NCBI GenBank assembly: GCA_026710545.1
Contig: JAPOQU010000124.1
Span: 1 to 64,000 of the forward strand
DNA: 64,000 nt
Direction: 5' to 3'
DNA from: Gammaproteobacteria bacterium
Lineage (GTDB): Bacteria; Pseudomonadota; Gammaproteobacteria; Eutrophobiales; Eutrophobiaceae
Shown here: positions 16,417 to 24,715 of the stretch, piece after piece
Layout of the letters: each line of letters starts with the position of its first letter
Position numbering within the stretch: position 1 is the first letter of the stretch
Notes under the pieces: model-generated
What the model was told of the DNA's origin: nothing
Database searches by the model: none
Seen by the model: the letters and a program-made list of their open reading frames with translations, nothing else
Position numbers and translations under genes: made by a program

Positions 16417-17172
16417 ATGACCCAAACCACACATCAACTTTCCCGTCGATTATTTATGGGCGCCGGTGGCGCTCTCGCTACGGCCTCCGGGCTGTCTACA
16501 CTGGTTGCTGCAACGGAGAGTACGACTGCGCGACCCGCCCGGTTCAGTGGCGTCAGCGTCAGTTTGATTGCGGATTCGTTAAGAAAGATCGGACATAATC
16601 CCATGGAACTGGTGATGACGCCTGATATCAAACCGCTGGTGAACGTGGGTGAAACGGTTATCGGTCCTGCCGTCACAACCAAATGGGAAGCCACCCGCGA
16701 CAAGGGAAACGCCGAAGACATACGGCGTTTTGTTTTCCGTCCGCTGGACGAGGCCGCAGCCGGCTCTGTCTGGGTCGTTGCCAGCGGCACTGAGCAGATA
16801 CTGAGCATGTTTGGCGATGTGATTGCCCGTGCCTGTTTGCGCAATGGCCTGGCGGGAGCCGTCACGGATAGCGGCTGCCGGGATATCAAGGGAATGCAGG
16901 CAATCGGCTTTCCCGTTTTCGGCAAGGCCTCGGTTCCCTACGGACCGGGAAACATAATCCGGCCGGTTGCCGCAAACGTGCCGGTCACCTGTGGTAAGGT
17001 GGAGGTTCATCCGGGCGACCTGGTCGCGGCAGACAGCGACGGTGTGATCGTGGTGCCGAAAGCAGTCATTGACGGGCTGGGGGCAAGTATCATGGAGCGG
17101 TCAGCCCATGAAAAGGAAATGCGTCGTAAAATTGATGAAGGTGAATCTCTGGAACAGGCTTATTCTTTGTAA
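16417..17172 (+). CDS. Tat-exported RraA-like protein
   Basis: A 251-residue protein with an N-terminal Tat signal (SRRLFMGAGGALATASG), then an RraA/aldolase-fold domain. The usual GxxGxVxDGxxRD region reads GLAGAVTDSGCRDIKGM, keeping the Arg-Asp pair that binds substrate and metal in the oxaloacetate decarboxylase/HMG aldolase branch. HPGDLVAADSDGVIVVP is also typical. It follows the aminotransferase by 21 bases. Members of this fold are either aldolases or RNase E regulators; export to the periplasm rules out the latter here. A periplasmic keto-acid lyase acting on the aminotransferase product is a reasonable hypothesis. Confidence 0.75.
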   Translation: MTQTTHQLSRRLFMGAGGALATASGLSTLVAATESTTARPARFSGVSVSLIADSLRKIGHNPMELVMTPDIKPLVNVGETVIGPAVTTKWEATRDKGNAEDIRRFVFRPLDEAAAGSVWVVASGTEQILSMFGDVIARACLRNGLAGAVTDSGCRDIKGMQAIGFPVFGKASVPYGPGNIIRPVAANVPVTCGKVEVHPGDLVAADSDGVIVVPKAVIDGLGASIMERSAHEKEMRRKIDEGESLEQAYSL

Positions 17173-17208
17173 CACACCGGAAAATGCAGGCGTGATATCG
17201 AATACGGC

Positions 17209-17370
17209 ATGAAATCAGCAATGCAATCTTCCCTGAACTGCAGTTTGTACAACCTGTTCAGTTGCCTGCTACTGTTATTCTCGACAGCAGCTTGTGAAAA
17301 GAGCAATGAAGTCGATGTTTCAGAAAATAAACCTGTAACGAATATAAATTCGGAAAGACTCATCATTTAA
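17209..17370 (+). pseudogene. Truncated lipoprotein, likely fragment of an NmrA-like lipoprotein
   Basis: A 53-codon frame with a lipoprotein signal (LLLLFSTAAC, lipobox ending at Cys27), an acidic-polar linker, then NSERLII and a stop. The layout copies the start of the NmrA-like lipoprotein at 24716, where the linker is followed by AKLILVSGATG. Here the frame ends at the first Rossmann strand. I therefore read it as a truncated paralogue. A genuine small lipoprotein cannot be excluded. Confidence 0.4.
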
Positions 17371-17525
17371 AGGAAAATGGCTGGTAATCCGGAAGATTGT
17401 TGACGCTCTTTTTGGATCCCCTCAATTACAGTTGATTTATGCCTGACCTGTAATTTGAATCCGGTTCTAAAACCATGTAATAATCATTAAGCTGACAAGC
17501 ATCACCCACATAACCGGAGCGGATC

Positions 17526-18140
17526 ATGGGTTCACAATTAGGCAAGCTGGTTGATGGATGGATCCTGCAACCGGATACTACCGATAGCAAGACGATTAAG
17601 AAAGGTCAGACTTTACGGATCATCGATCTGGAAGGCCAGCAGGTAGCGGATTTCGTTGCCTGGAAACAGGGAGACCCGGACGAATACCAGCACGTCGTCT
17701 ATACGAACTTCGCGCTCAGCAGTTGGAAGATAGGCGCCGGTGGGAAGCTGTACTCGAATCATATGAACACGATGTGGTCGATTACCGAGGACGATTGCGA
17801 AAACCACTACATGGGAGGCGCTTTCTGTGCCTGGGACTTGTATACATTCCTGGGTGACAAGCCGCAAATGGGTTGCCGTGACCGCCTCCAGGATGAGATC
17901 AAGAAACACGGCATGATCCCGCAGCATTTGCGGGAGATTTCGTGCTTCAACATCTTCATGAACGTCGCCTATGACCCGGACGGCACCTGGGAGATACGCC
18001 CGCCTGACAGTAAGCCCGGGGATCATATCGACTTGCTGGCTGAGATGGACATGCTATGGGCGGTATCCATCTGTAACGACCCGTGGTCGAACGGCGAAAA
18101 ACCGACCCCCATGCGGTTCGAGTTGTACGACCCGGCTTAA
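17526..18140 (+). CDS. DUF1989 protein (urea carboxylase-associated family)
   Basis: A 204-residue DUF1989 protein with the expected blocks GQTLRIIDLEGQQVADFVAW, LYSNHMNTMWSITEDDC, CFNIFMNVAYDPDG and PGDHIDLLAEMDMLWAVSIC. Family members accompany urea carboxylase and other amide or amine-degrading genes. They are thought to bind metal via conserved His, Cys and Asp residues, but no reaction is firmly established. It is convergent with the Rieske gene, only four bases between the stops. The neighbourhood (Rieske, glutamine-synthetase-like ligase, AllG-like protein) points to nitrogen compound metabolism. Confidence 0.8.
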   Translation: MGSQLGKLVDGWILQPDTTDSKTIKKGQTLRIIDLEGQQVADFVAWKQGDPDEYQHVVYTNFALSSWKIGAGGKLYSNHMNTMWSITEDDCENHYMGGAFCAWDLYTFLGDKPQMGCRDRLQDEIKKHGMIPQHLREISCFNIFMNVAYDPDGTWEIRPPDSKPGDHIDLLAEMDMLWAVSICNDPWSNGEKPTPMRFELYDPA

Positions 18141-18144
18141 TCGA

Positions 18145-19353
18145 TCAGGCCGGCAGTTGTCCGTTAGAAACCTTGTTGATCACGTAGCGGGCGATGTTGT
18201 TGACCGGCAACTCGTAGCTTGACAGGCGGCCCTGTAGCCTGTCGCGCTGAGTCAACGGCGACTGGAAGCAGCGTTGCATCGACATGCACGCCCACATATC
18301 CTGGCTGTTGATGAAGGAAAGGCTGGCTTCCGCCGTTTGTCGCGACGCCTCGAAATTCGACACTTTTGTTATCGTTTCCGGGCGATACAGGGTGAATATG
18401 GTCAGCCTTATCTCCCCCGGGGCATGGGGAAGCACACGGTAGTATCCCACTATCTCCGGCGTGAGAAAAAACAGGGTGTGCGGGTAGACCAGGTAGAACT
18501 GGCCCATCTGCATCTCTGCATCGGATAATCCCTCCATCGGCGGTATCGGCGAGTGCGCCCCGCTTGGACTCCACAGGGTCTTGTACTCATCCAGCGCGCC
18601 CGGGATATGCCCCCAGGAATGGACATAGGCATCGTTATACTCCTCTGCCCTGGACAGGTGTACCGGCATCGGGTCGTGCGAACCGCTGTGCAGACCCATC
18701 ACGTGGTAGAACTCCATGAAATTATCCATCAGCAGCTTCCAGTTAAACGGGCGTATACCGTCTTCCATGATAAAGGACTTCATATCTCCCAAGCGGTAAT
18801 TCTTCACATGTTCGGAAACGGGAGCGAGTCTCGGGGCCAGCGGTTCGGCATCGGGATCAAAATTGACAAATATGAACCCCTGCCAGACTTCGACCCGCAG
18901 TTTCGGCAGGCAGATTTTTTCCTTGTTGAAATTCCTGGCCTCGCCCATTTCCGGCGCGCCCACGAGTTTCCCCGTCAGATCGTAATTCCAGAAATGGTAG
19001 CGGCACTGGAAACGCCTGGTATTACCCTGACCCGGTTCCACGACCTCCGCGGCGCGGTGACGGCATACCCTGGACAGACACTGAATCTCGCCGTCTTCGT
19101 CGCGACAAATGACCAGGGGTTCGCCGAGCAACTCGATGGTGAAATAATCCCCCACGTTTTCCACCATATCGGCCCTGCCGACGCTGACCCATTCCCTGGA
19201 GAATATTTCCCTGACTTCCAGGTTGAAAAATTCATCCGACGTATAACAGTCAGGCGGCAACGTGGACGCCTCGTTCAGTGGTTTTAACGCGTTTGAAAAT
19301 TCCTGTGCATTAGCGCTCAGGATATCTGTAGCTGTACCATTACCGTTACTCAT
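18145..19353 (-). CDS. Rieske non-haem iron oxygenase, alpha subunit
   Basis: A 402-residue oxygenase component. The Rieske cluster ligands are Cys97-x-His99 and Cys117-x2-His120 (VCRHRAAEV and FQCRYHFWNY). The mononuclear iron site shows NFMEFYHVMGLH with two histidines, and an Asp in NSQDMWACMSMQ. The set is intact. It resembles the oxygenases acting on betaines, carnitine and similar quaternary amines more than ring-hydroxylating dioxygenases, and no beta subunit is adjacent. No reductase is present in the window. It follows the ligase gene by 30 bases on the minus strand, so they likely form an operon. Confidence 0.85.
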   Translation of the reverse strand: MSNGNGTATDILSANAQEFSNALKPLNEASTLPPDCYTSDEFFNLEVREIFSREWVSVGRADMVENVGDYFTIELLGEPLVICRDEDGEIQCLSRVCRHRAAEVVEPGQGNTRRFQCRYHFWNYDLTGKLVGAPEMGEARNFNKEKICLPKLRVEVWQGFIFVNFDPDAEPLAPRLAPVSEHVKNYRLGDMKSFIMEDGIRPFNWKLLMDNFMEFYHVMGLHSGSHDPMPVHLSRAEEYNDAYVHSWGHIPGALDEYKTLWSPSGAHSPIPPMEGLSDAEMQMGQFYLVYPHTLFFLTPEIVGYYRVLPHAPGEIRLTIFTLYRPETITKVSNFEASRQTAEASLSFINSQDMWACMSMQRCFQSPLTQRDRLQGRLSSYELPVNNIARYVINKVSNGQLPA

Positions 19354-19383
19354 AATAATTCCCCCCTGAATTGCATACTAATT

Positions 19384-20814
19384 CTAGAACTTGCTCAGGT
19401 ATTCGTCCAGTTCCCATTTGCTTACCTGGTTGTGAAACTCCCACCATTCCGCGCTCTTGATGTCGATAAACGACCCGGCAAGCTCTTTGCCCATGACGTC
19501 CGCTGCCAGTTCATCTACAGCGAATGCATCGACCGCTTCGAGCAGCGTTCTGGGCAACTGGGCTACCCCTTTTTCAGCAAGTTCAGCATCACTCAGTTCA
19601 TACATATTGACATCAATCGGGTCGCCGGGATCGAGTTTGCGCTCTATTCCATCGAGACCTGCGCCAAGCATCATCGCCGCGGCCAGGTAGGGATTCATCG
19701 ACGGGTCCGCCGCCCGGCACTCTATGCGCGCCGATGAAAGGTCGACGCCGTCATGGCCGTCCTCGTCCTCTATCTCGGGGCGGACCATCGGCACGCGCAG
19801 CATGTGTGTCCGGTTATTGCCGCCATAGGAGATGAAAACAGGCGCCCACGTGTAGCCGGTCATCGATCCGGTCTTCACCAGGCGCTTGTACGAGTTTACC
19901 GTGGGGCAGGTGGTTGCGACAACGGCGGGTGCGTGTTGCAAAACTCCGGCCAGAAACCGGTAGGCCAACTCGGATAAGCCCCTGCCGCGCTCGTCGTCCG
20001 GGTCCTGGAAAAGATTGGCGCCGCTGTCGACGGACTCGATGGACATGTTCAGGTGCGCGCCGCTGCCGGTTCTGTCATCGTACGGTTTGGGCATGTAGGT
20101 AGCCTCGCAACCGCGCTGTCTGGCGATCTCCTTGATCATCAATCTCCATAGTACGAACCGGTCCGCCATTGTCAGCGCATCAGCATAGGCGAAATCAAAC
20201 TCGAATTGACCGTTGGCATCTTCGTGGTCGAAGGAGTGTACGTCCCAGCCCAGTTCGTTCATATATCCTACCGCCTGGTCCAGCCAATCCAGGTCTTCCA
20301 GTACGCCGATGACGTCATAGGCGGCCTTGGGAAGTACATCAAAAGGATTCACGGGTTGCACCCGGTCTCCTTCTCGTTGAACCAGGAATACTTCGCATTC
20401 AATGCCCAGGTTAAAACGTAGGCCCATCCCGGCTGCCCGTGCGATCTGGTTCCCCAACACAGTGCGCGAGCACATATGCCAGGGTTCATCGTGATATCTC
20501 AGGTTGCCCGGCGCCCAGGCGACATTGGGCCGCCACGGCAATACGGTAACTGCGTCAGGGTCCGGGTGCAGCGCCAGTTCGTCGTCGTGCGGACCTTGTC
20601 CGAGTCCGTCCAGGGCTGCTCCGGTGTACAGTTCGGAACCGCGCATCATGCGCTCGAAATGTGATACGGGGACTACTTTCCCCTTCGGGATACCGTGAAT
20701 ATCGACATAGGAAGACAGGCAATAGGCCACCCCCTTTTCAATCAGGCTCTCCTTGAGCTCGCGTGCTGATAATTCCTGTCTGGGGCTGACAGCCGGCAAT
20801 TCAGTTACTGTCAT
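19384..20814 (-). CDS. Glutamine synthetase-like ligase (GlnT/GmaS/PuuA type)
   Basis: A 476-residue glutamine-synthetase-fold ligase that would join an amine or ammonia to glutamate using ATP. SSYVDIHGIPKGKVVPV opens the beta-grasp domain. The catalytic domain contains GIECEVFLV, HSFDHEDANGQFEFDF, GSGAHLNMSI and NNRTHMLRVP. The absence of an adenylylation-tyrosine tail and the neighbouring oxygenase favour gamma-glutamylamide or GlnT-type function over core ammonium assimilation. Start ATG 20814 has GGAGG six bases upstream; a longer in-frame ATG at 20856 lacks one. It is divergent from the TonB receptor across an AT-rich region with spaced repeats. Confidence 0.82.
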   Translation of the reverse strand: MTVTELPAVSPRQELSARELKESLIEKGVAYCLSSYVDIHGIPKGKVVPVSHFERMMRGSELYTGAALDGLGQGPHDDELALHPDPDAVTVLPWRPNVAWAPGNLRYHDEPWHMCSRTVLGNQIARAAGMGLRFNLGIECEVFLVQREGDRVQPVNPFDVLPKAAYDVIGVLEDLDWLDQAVGYMNELGWDVHSFDHEDANGQFEFDFAYADALTMADRFVLWRLMIKEIARQRGCEATYMPKPYDDRTGSGAHLNMSIESVDSGANLFQDPDDERGRGLSELAYRFLAGVLQHAPAVVATTCPTVNSYKRLVKTGSMTGYTWAPVFISYGGNNRTHMLRVPMVRPEIEDEDGHDGVDLSSARIECRAADPSMNPYLAAAMMLGAGLDGIERKLDPGDPIDVNMYELSDAELAEKGVAQLPRTLLEAVDAFAVDELAADVMGKELAGSFIDIKSAEWWEFHNQVSKWELDEYLSKF

Positions 20815-20911
20815 AAGGACCTCCGAATAGCTTAATTCCGGGTTTTCCGGGGGCAAACCAGCATTGGCTTCATACGCTGTTATTTTGCATCATATTAGCG
20901 TTTATTCTGGT

Positions 20912-20980
20912 TAGTATATAATTTTCAGCTAATATATGAATTACTTAGTCGATATGTGAATATTGTAGGTAATATATAAT
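20912..20980. promoter_or_regulatory. Four regularly spaced AT-rich repeats between ligase and TonB receptor
   Basis: Four 11-base repeats close to YRATATRTRAA begin at 20912 (TAGTATATAAT), 20930 (TAATATATGAA), 20950 (CGATATGTGAA) and 20970 (TAATATATAAT). The last three are exactly 20 bases apart, about two helical turns, so bound proteins would sit on the same face of DNA. They lie upstream of the receptor start at 21018 and of the divergent ligase. The last copy contains TATAAT and may also act as a -10 box. Confidence 0.4.
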
Positions 20981-21017
20981 ATAAATATCTTTCGCAATGT
21001 AAATAGGGGGAGTCATC

Positions 21018-23369
21018 ATGCGCAAGTTATTCTTGGGGCGAATCATCTCGGCGGCCATATTCCTGGTTATCAGTTTTCCACAGGCCAGTTTCGCACAGAC
21101 CCTCGAAGAAGTGGTGGTTACCGCCCAGCGGCGTGCGGAGAGCATTCAGGATGTGTCAATCTCCATCACCTCGTTTTCAGGTGAAAGGTTGCGGGAGCTC
21201 AAGATACTCAACCCGGTGCATATTGCCTACCAGACACCCGGGGTCAACATCAAGAACCAGTTCAGCGAAGAGGCCCCGGTGTTTACGTTTCGCGGGATAG
21301 GCACGAACGACCCGTCCAGCGTCAACAGTCCCACGGTCAGCGCCTATCTCGATGGCGTCCTCGTCCCGTTCCACTGGATGCTGGGCGGAGAGTTCTATGA
21401 CCTGGAACGCATAGAGATACTGAAGGGACCACAGGGTACGCTTTACGGCAGCAACAATACCGGCGGCGCCATCAATCTTATCACGAAAAGACCTGAGCAG
21501 GAGTTCTCGGGATTCGGCCGGGTGGAATACGGCAGTTACCAGACATTTGAATTCGAGGGCGGGGTCGGCGGCGGCCTGACGGAGAACCTGGCGGGACGCG
21601 CCTCGCTGCTGGTGCGGGACCGCTCCAAGGGGCACCAGAGGAACCGCTATTTTGACCTGGCGCGCACCGGTGAGCAGGAACGTTTTGCCGGCCGGGTCCA
21701 ACTGTTGTGGGAGCCGACGGATGACCTTGATATGCACCTGACCGTACACGGTTCCAGCCATGAGGACGATCATCTCAATTACGTCAATATCAGCACCCAG
21801 GACCCGGCGTTCGCGTTTGGCGGTCCGCCACCGGTATTATGCGGGCCGGCCCTGGAGGGAAGGCGATCCGAAGGGGAATGTACGAATTTTCGCGGGTATT
21901 ACGATGATGACGGCGATGATCACGTAGGCGATTTCAACAACGCGCTGTCCGATGAGCCCGATGGCAGGCTGGAATCACGCTTCCGGGGGTTGGGAGCCAA
22001 TATCAAGATCACCTGGGACCTGCCGCGTTTTACCATCACCTCAACCACCAGCTACGACGAGTTTGAACGCGATGCCAAGGAAGATACCGACCAGGGCCCT
22101 GCGCTGATGCTGGAGGCTGTCTTTGAAGACGATATCTGGGTTTTCTCGCAGGAAGTGCTGGTTTCCTCGGACGACTCATGGCCCATCGACTGGCTCGCAG
22201 GGGCCTTTTACACCACCAATACAAACGACGGCGCCGTCACATTCCGGGCGCGGGATCTGCTGGCGACGGATGCAATAAATGCCTACGACCACGAGGTAGA
22301 AGCCATAGCCGGTTTCGCCCACTTCGGCTGGGAATTTGCGGATAACTGGAAAATCAACGGCGGCGTGCGGGTCACCCACGAGACCCGCGAGATGACCCAG
22401 GCAATAGTTGACTTCAACACCTTCGGTATCAGCCTGTTCAGTCAACCCGCCTCGTTCTGTGCGGTGGTCGGCATCTGCGGCATCCCCGGACTCGGCTTTG
22501 AGGGACTGTCCCCCGCGCCACCTACGTTCGGACCTGCCACCCTGGCCAGTCTGGACGGACATGAAATTGATGTAACGGACGTTTCCGGTGAGATCGGCCT
22601 GGAATGGAAACCGCAGGAAGACCTGCTGCTCTATGCAAAATTCAGCAAAGGATTCAAAAGCGGCGGATTTAACAGCCTGATTGTATTTTCCCAGCCGGAT
22701 GCCGAGCCCTTTGATGACGAGGTTGTGCTGGCATGGGAAGGGGGTTTTAAATCGACACTGCATGATTTGGGCATGCAATTGAACGGCGCCGTGTTCTACA
22801 TGGAATGGAAGGATTTTCAGGCACAGATCGTCCAGGGCACCGGCGCGTTCCCGGTCACCAATGCAGGCGATGCTGAAATTCTGGGCTTCGAATTGAGCCT
22901 TGACTGGTCGCCGCCCGCGCTCAGCGGCCTGGACATTATTCTGGGACTCTCGTACCTGGATACGGAAGTGACCAAGTCGAACCCGGACCTGGCATTCAGC
23001 CTGAAGGGCAACAAGTTACATGATGCGCCCGAGTGGACATTTAACGGCGTTGGTCGCTACGCTATGCCGCTGCCGGCGCTGGGCGGGAGCAACCTGTATT
23101 TCCAGGTGGACTTCAACTGGAACGACGACTTTTTCTGGGAAGCCAAGAACGTGCCGCCCATTGTCGAGCACGCCTACTGGCTGGTGAACACCCGGGTTGG
23201 TATCGCGGCAGAGGATAATCGCTGGGACATTGCATTCTGGACGCGTAACGTCTTTGACGCGGAATACATGGGGGAGATATTTGACTTCACCGCGACAACG
23301 GGCACAGGGCTCGGGATCGCCGGTTTTCCGCGGGAACTGGGCGTTAGCGTGAATTACAGTTGGGACTAA
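21018..23369 (+). CDS. TonB-dependent outer-membrane receptor
   Basis: A 783-residue receptor with a signal peptide (cleaved near SFAQ at 23-26) and the plug start LEEVVVTAQRRAESIQDVSI. The plug carries FTFRGIGTNDPSS and the ERIEILKGPQGTLYGSNNTGGAINLIT segment conserved in the family. The rest is a 22-strand barrel ending in an aromatic-rich strand (VSVNYSWD). Receptors of this type take up substrates too large or dilute for porins and are not limited to iron. GGGGGAG precedes the ATG. Lying between the ligase/oxygenase operon and the DUF1116 gene, it may import their shared substrate. Confidence 0.93.
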   Translation: MRKLFLGRIISAAIFLVISFPQASFAQTLEEVVVTAQRRAESIQDVSISITSFSGERLRELKILNPVHIAYQTPGVNIKNQFSEEAPVFTFRGIGTNDPSSVNSPTVSAYLDGVLVPFHWMLGGEFYDLERIEILKGPQGTLYGSNNTGGAINLITKRPEQEFSGFGRVEYGSYQTFEFEGGVGGGLTENLAGRASLLVRDRSKGHQRNRYFDLARTGEQERFAGRVQLLWEPTDDLDMHLTVHGSSHEDDHLNYVNISTQDPAFAFGGPPPVLCGPALEGRRSEGECTNFRGYYDDDGDDHVGDFNNALSDEPDGRLESRFRGLGANIKITWDLPRFTITSTTSYDEFERDAKEDTDQGPALMLEAVFEDDIWVFSQEVLVSSDDSWPIDWLAGAFYTTNTNDGAVTFRARDLLATDAINAYDHEVEAIAGFAHFGWEFADNWKINGGVRVTHETREMTQAIVDFNTFGISLFSQPASFCAVVGICGIPGLGFEGLSPAPPTFGPATLASLDGHEIDVTDVSGEIGLEWKPQEDLLLYAKFSKGFKSGGFNSLIVFSQPDAEPFDDEVVLAWEGGFKSTLHDLGMQLNGAVFYMEWKDFQAQIVQGTGAFPVTNAGDAEILGFELSLDWSPPALSGLDIILGLSYLDTEVTKSNPDLAFSLKGNKLHDAPEWTFNGVGRYAMPLPALGGSNLYFQVDFNWNDDFFWEAKNVPPIVEHAYWLVNTRVGIAAEDNRWDIAFWTRNVFDAEYMGEIFDFTATTGTGLGIAGFPRELGVSVNYSWD

Positions 23370-23403
23370 CCGGTTCGCCGTTCGCTTAACCGCTAAGGGG
23401 GAG

Positions 23404-24657
23404 ATGGTCACGACGAGGGCCGACGCTAACCAACTGGCTTTTGAAAGACTGACCGCTTCGGAACCGGTACTCAGGGACATACGTCCGGCTGATGACGTGC
23501 TGCCGGGCATGACGGCCGCGATGATACTGACCTCCGGGGTCACCATGCCCTGGAACGAGTACACGGGCGGGCAACGCGAGGCGATCATCGGCGGGGCGCT
23601 GTTCGAAGGCCTTGCCGCGGACAGGGAAGAAGCCATACATCGCCTCGATAGCGGCGAAATCCGGGTAAAAGGCTGCCAGGACCATGGCTGTGTCGGGTCC
23701 CTGGCAGGAATTTACACGGCCTCCATGCCGGTCTTTGTCGTCGAAAACCGCACTTTCGGCAACCCCGGTTACTGCAACCTGTATGAAGGGACCAATCCAA
23801 GGCGCCTCAACTACGGGGTTTACGACGAAGGTGTCCGTGATCGTCTCATGTTCATCCAAGAAGTCGTCGCACCGATTATCTCGGATGCATTACGCGCATC
23901 AGAGGGCATTCCGCTCAAACCTCTCATGAAACGCGCCTTGCACATGGGTGACGAGTTACACAGCCGCAATACCGCGGCCTCATTATTGTTCATGAACGAA
24001 CTTTTCCCCTTGTTGCTGACGGCCGATACAAAAAGACAGGAGGCAGTCAAACAAACGCTTGAAGCCATTACAGCGGATCACTATTTCTTCCTGCGCCTGT
24101 CCATGGCGGCCGCCAAGGCAAGCGCGGATGGGGCGCACGGCATCCACGGTTCCAGTATGGTGACGGCCATGGCGTTCAACTGTCGCGGGTTTTCAATCCG
24201 TGTGAGCGGACTGGGGGATGAGTGGTTTCCCGGCCCTCACGCATCCGTTCAGGCAAAGTTGTTTGACGGCCATAGTGAGGACGAGATTACCTGGATGGGG
24301 GGTGAGAGTCCCATTATCGAGACAATCGGGGCAGGAGCATTTGCCCAGGCAGCGGCTTTTCCGCTACAGCAATACCAGGGTGGTACGCCCCAGGCCATGG
24401 TCGAGCGTAACCTGGAACTCTATGACATCACGCTGGGAGAGAACCCTGATTTTCATATCCCGTACCTGGGCTACCGGGGCACCCCGACCGGCATCGATAT
24501 CTTCCGGGTGCTGGAGACAGGTATCCTGCCGTCCATGGATATCGGTATTGCCGGTCGCGACGGCGGGCAAATCGGCGCGGGGATCGTGCGTGCGCCGAGA
24601 AAATGTTTCGAGGTTGCAGCACATGCCTATCTGCAGAGGTACGGTACGCAACAATAA
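23404..24657 (+). CDS. DUF1116 protein, AllG (YlbE)-like
   Basis: A 417-residue DUF1116 protein, essentially the full length of E. coli AllG (YlbE). Visible blocks include GMTAAMILTSGVTMPWNEYTGGQ, GCQDHGCVGSLAGIYTASMP, MGDELHSRNTAASLLFMNELFP and HGIHGSSMVTAMAFNCRGF. AllG works with AllF (FdrA) and AllH as oxamate carbamoyltransferase in allantoin breakdown, but neither partner is in this window. It begins 34 bases after the TonB receptor with GGGGGAG before the ATG. A carbamoyl- or amide-transfer role on a nitrogen compound is plausible; working without AllF/AllH would be atypical. Confidence 0.8.
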   Translation: MVTTRADANQLAFERLTASEPVLRDIRPADDVLPGMTAAMILTSGVTMPWNEYTGGQREAIIGGALFEGLAADREEAIHRLDSGEIRVKGCQDHGCVGSLAGIYTASMPVFVVENRTFGNPGYCNLYEGTNPRRLNYGVYDEGVRDRLMFIQEVVAPIISDALRASEGIPLKPLMKRALHMGDELHSRNTAASLLFMNELFPLLLTADTKRQEAVKQTLEAITADHYFFLRLSMAAAKASADGAHGIHGSSMVTAMAFNCRGFSIRVSGLGDEWFPGPHASVQAKLFDGHSEDEITWMGGESPIIETIGAGAFAQAAAFPLQQYQGGTPQAMVERNLELYDITLGENPDFHIPYLGYRGTPTGIDIFRVLETGILPSMDIGIAGRDGGQIGAGIVRAPRKCFEVAAHAYLQRYGTQQ

Positions 24658-24715
24658 TCACTGACCCCCAATTGCTGATCACTTGCTACAATGTTGAATA
24701 CAAAGTGGACAAAAC

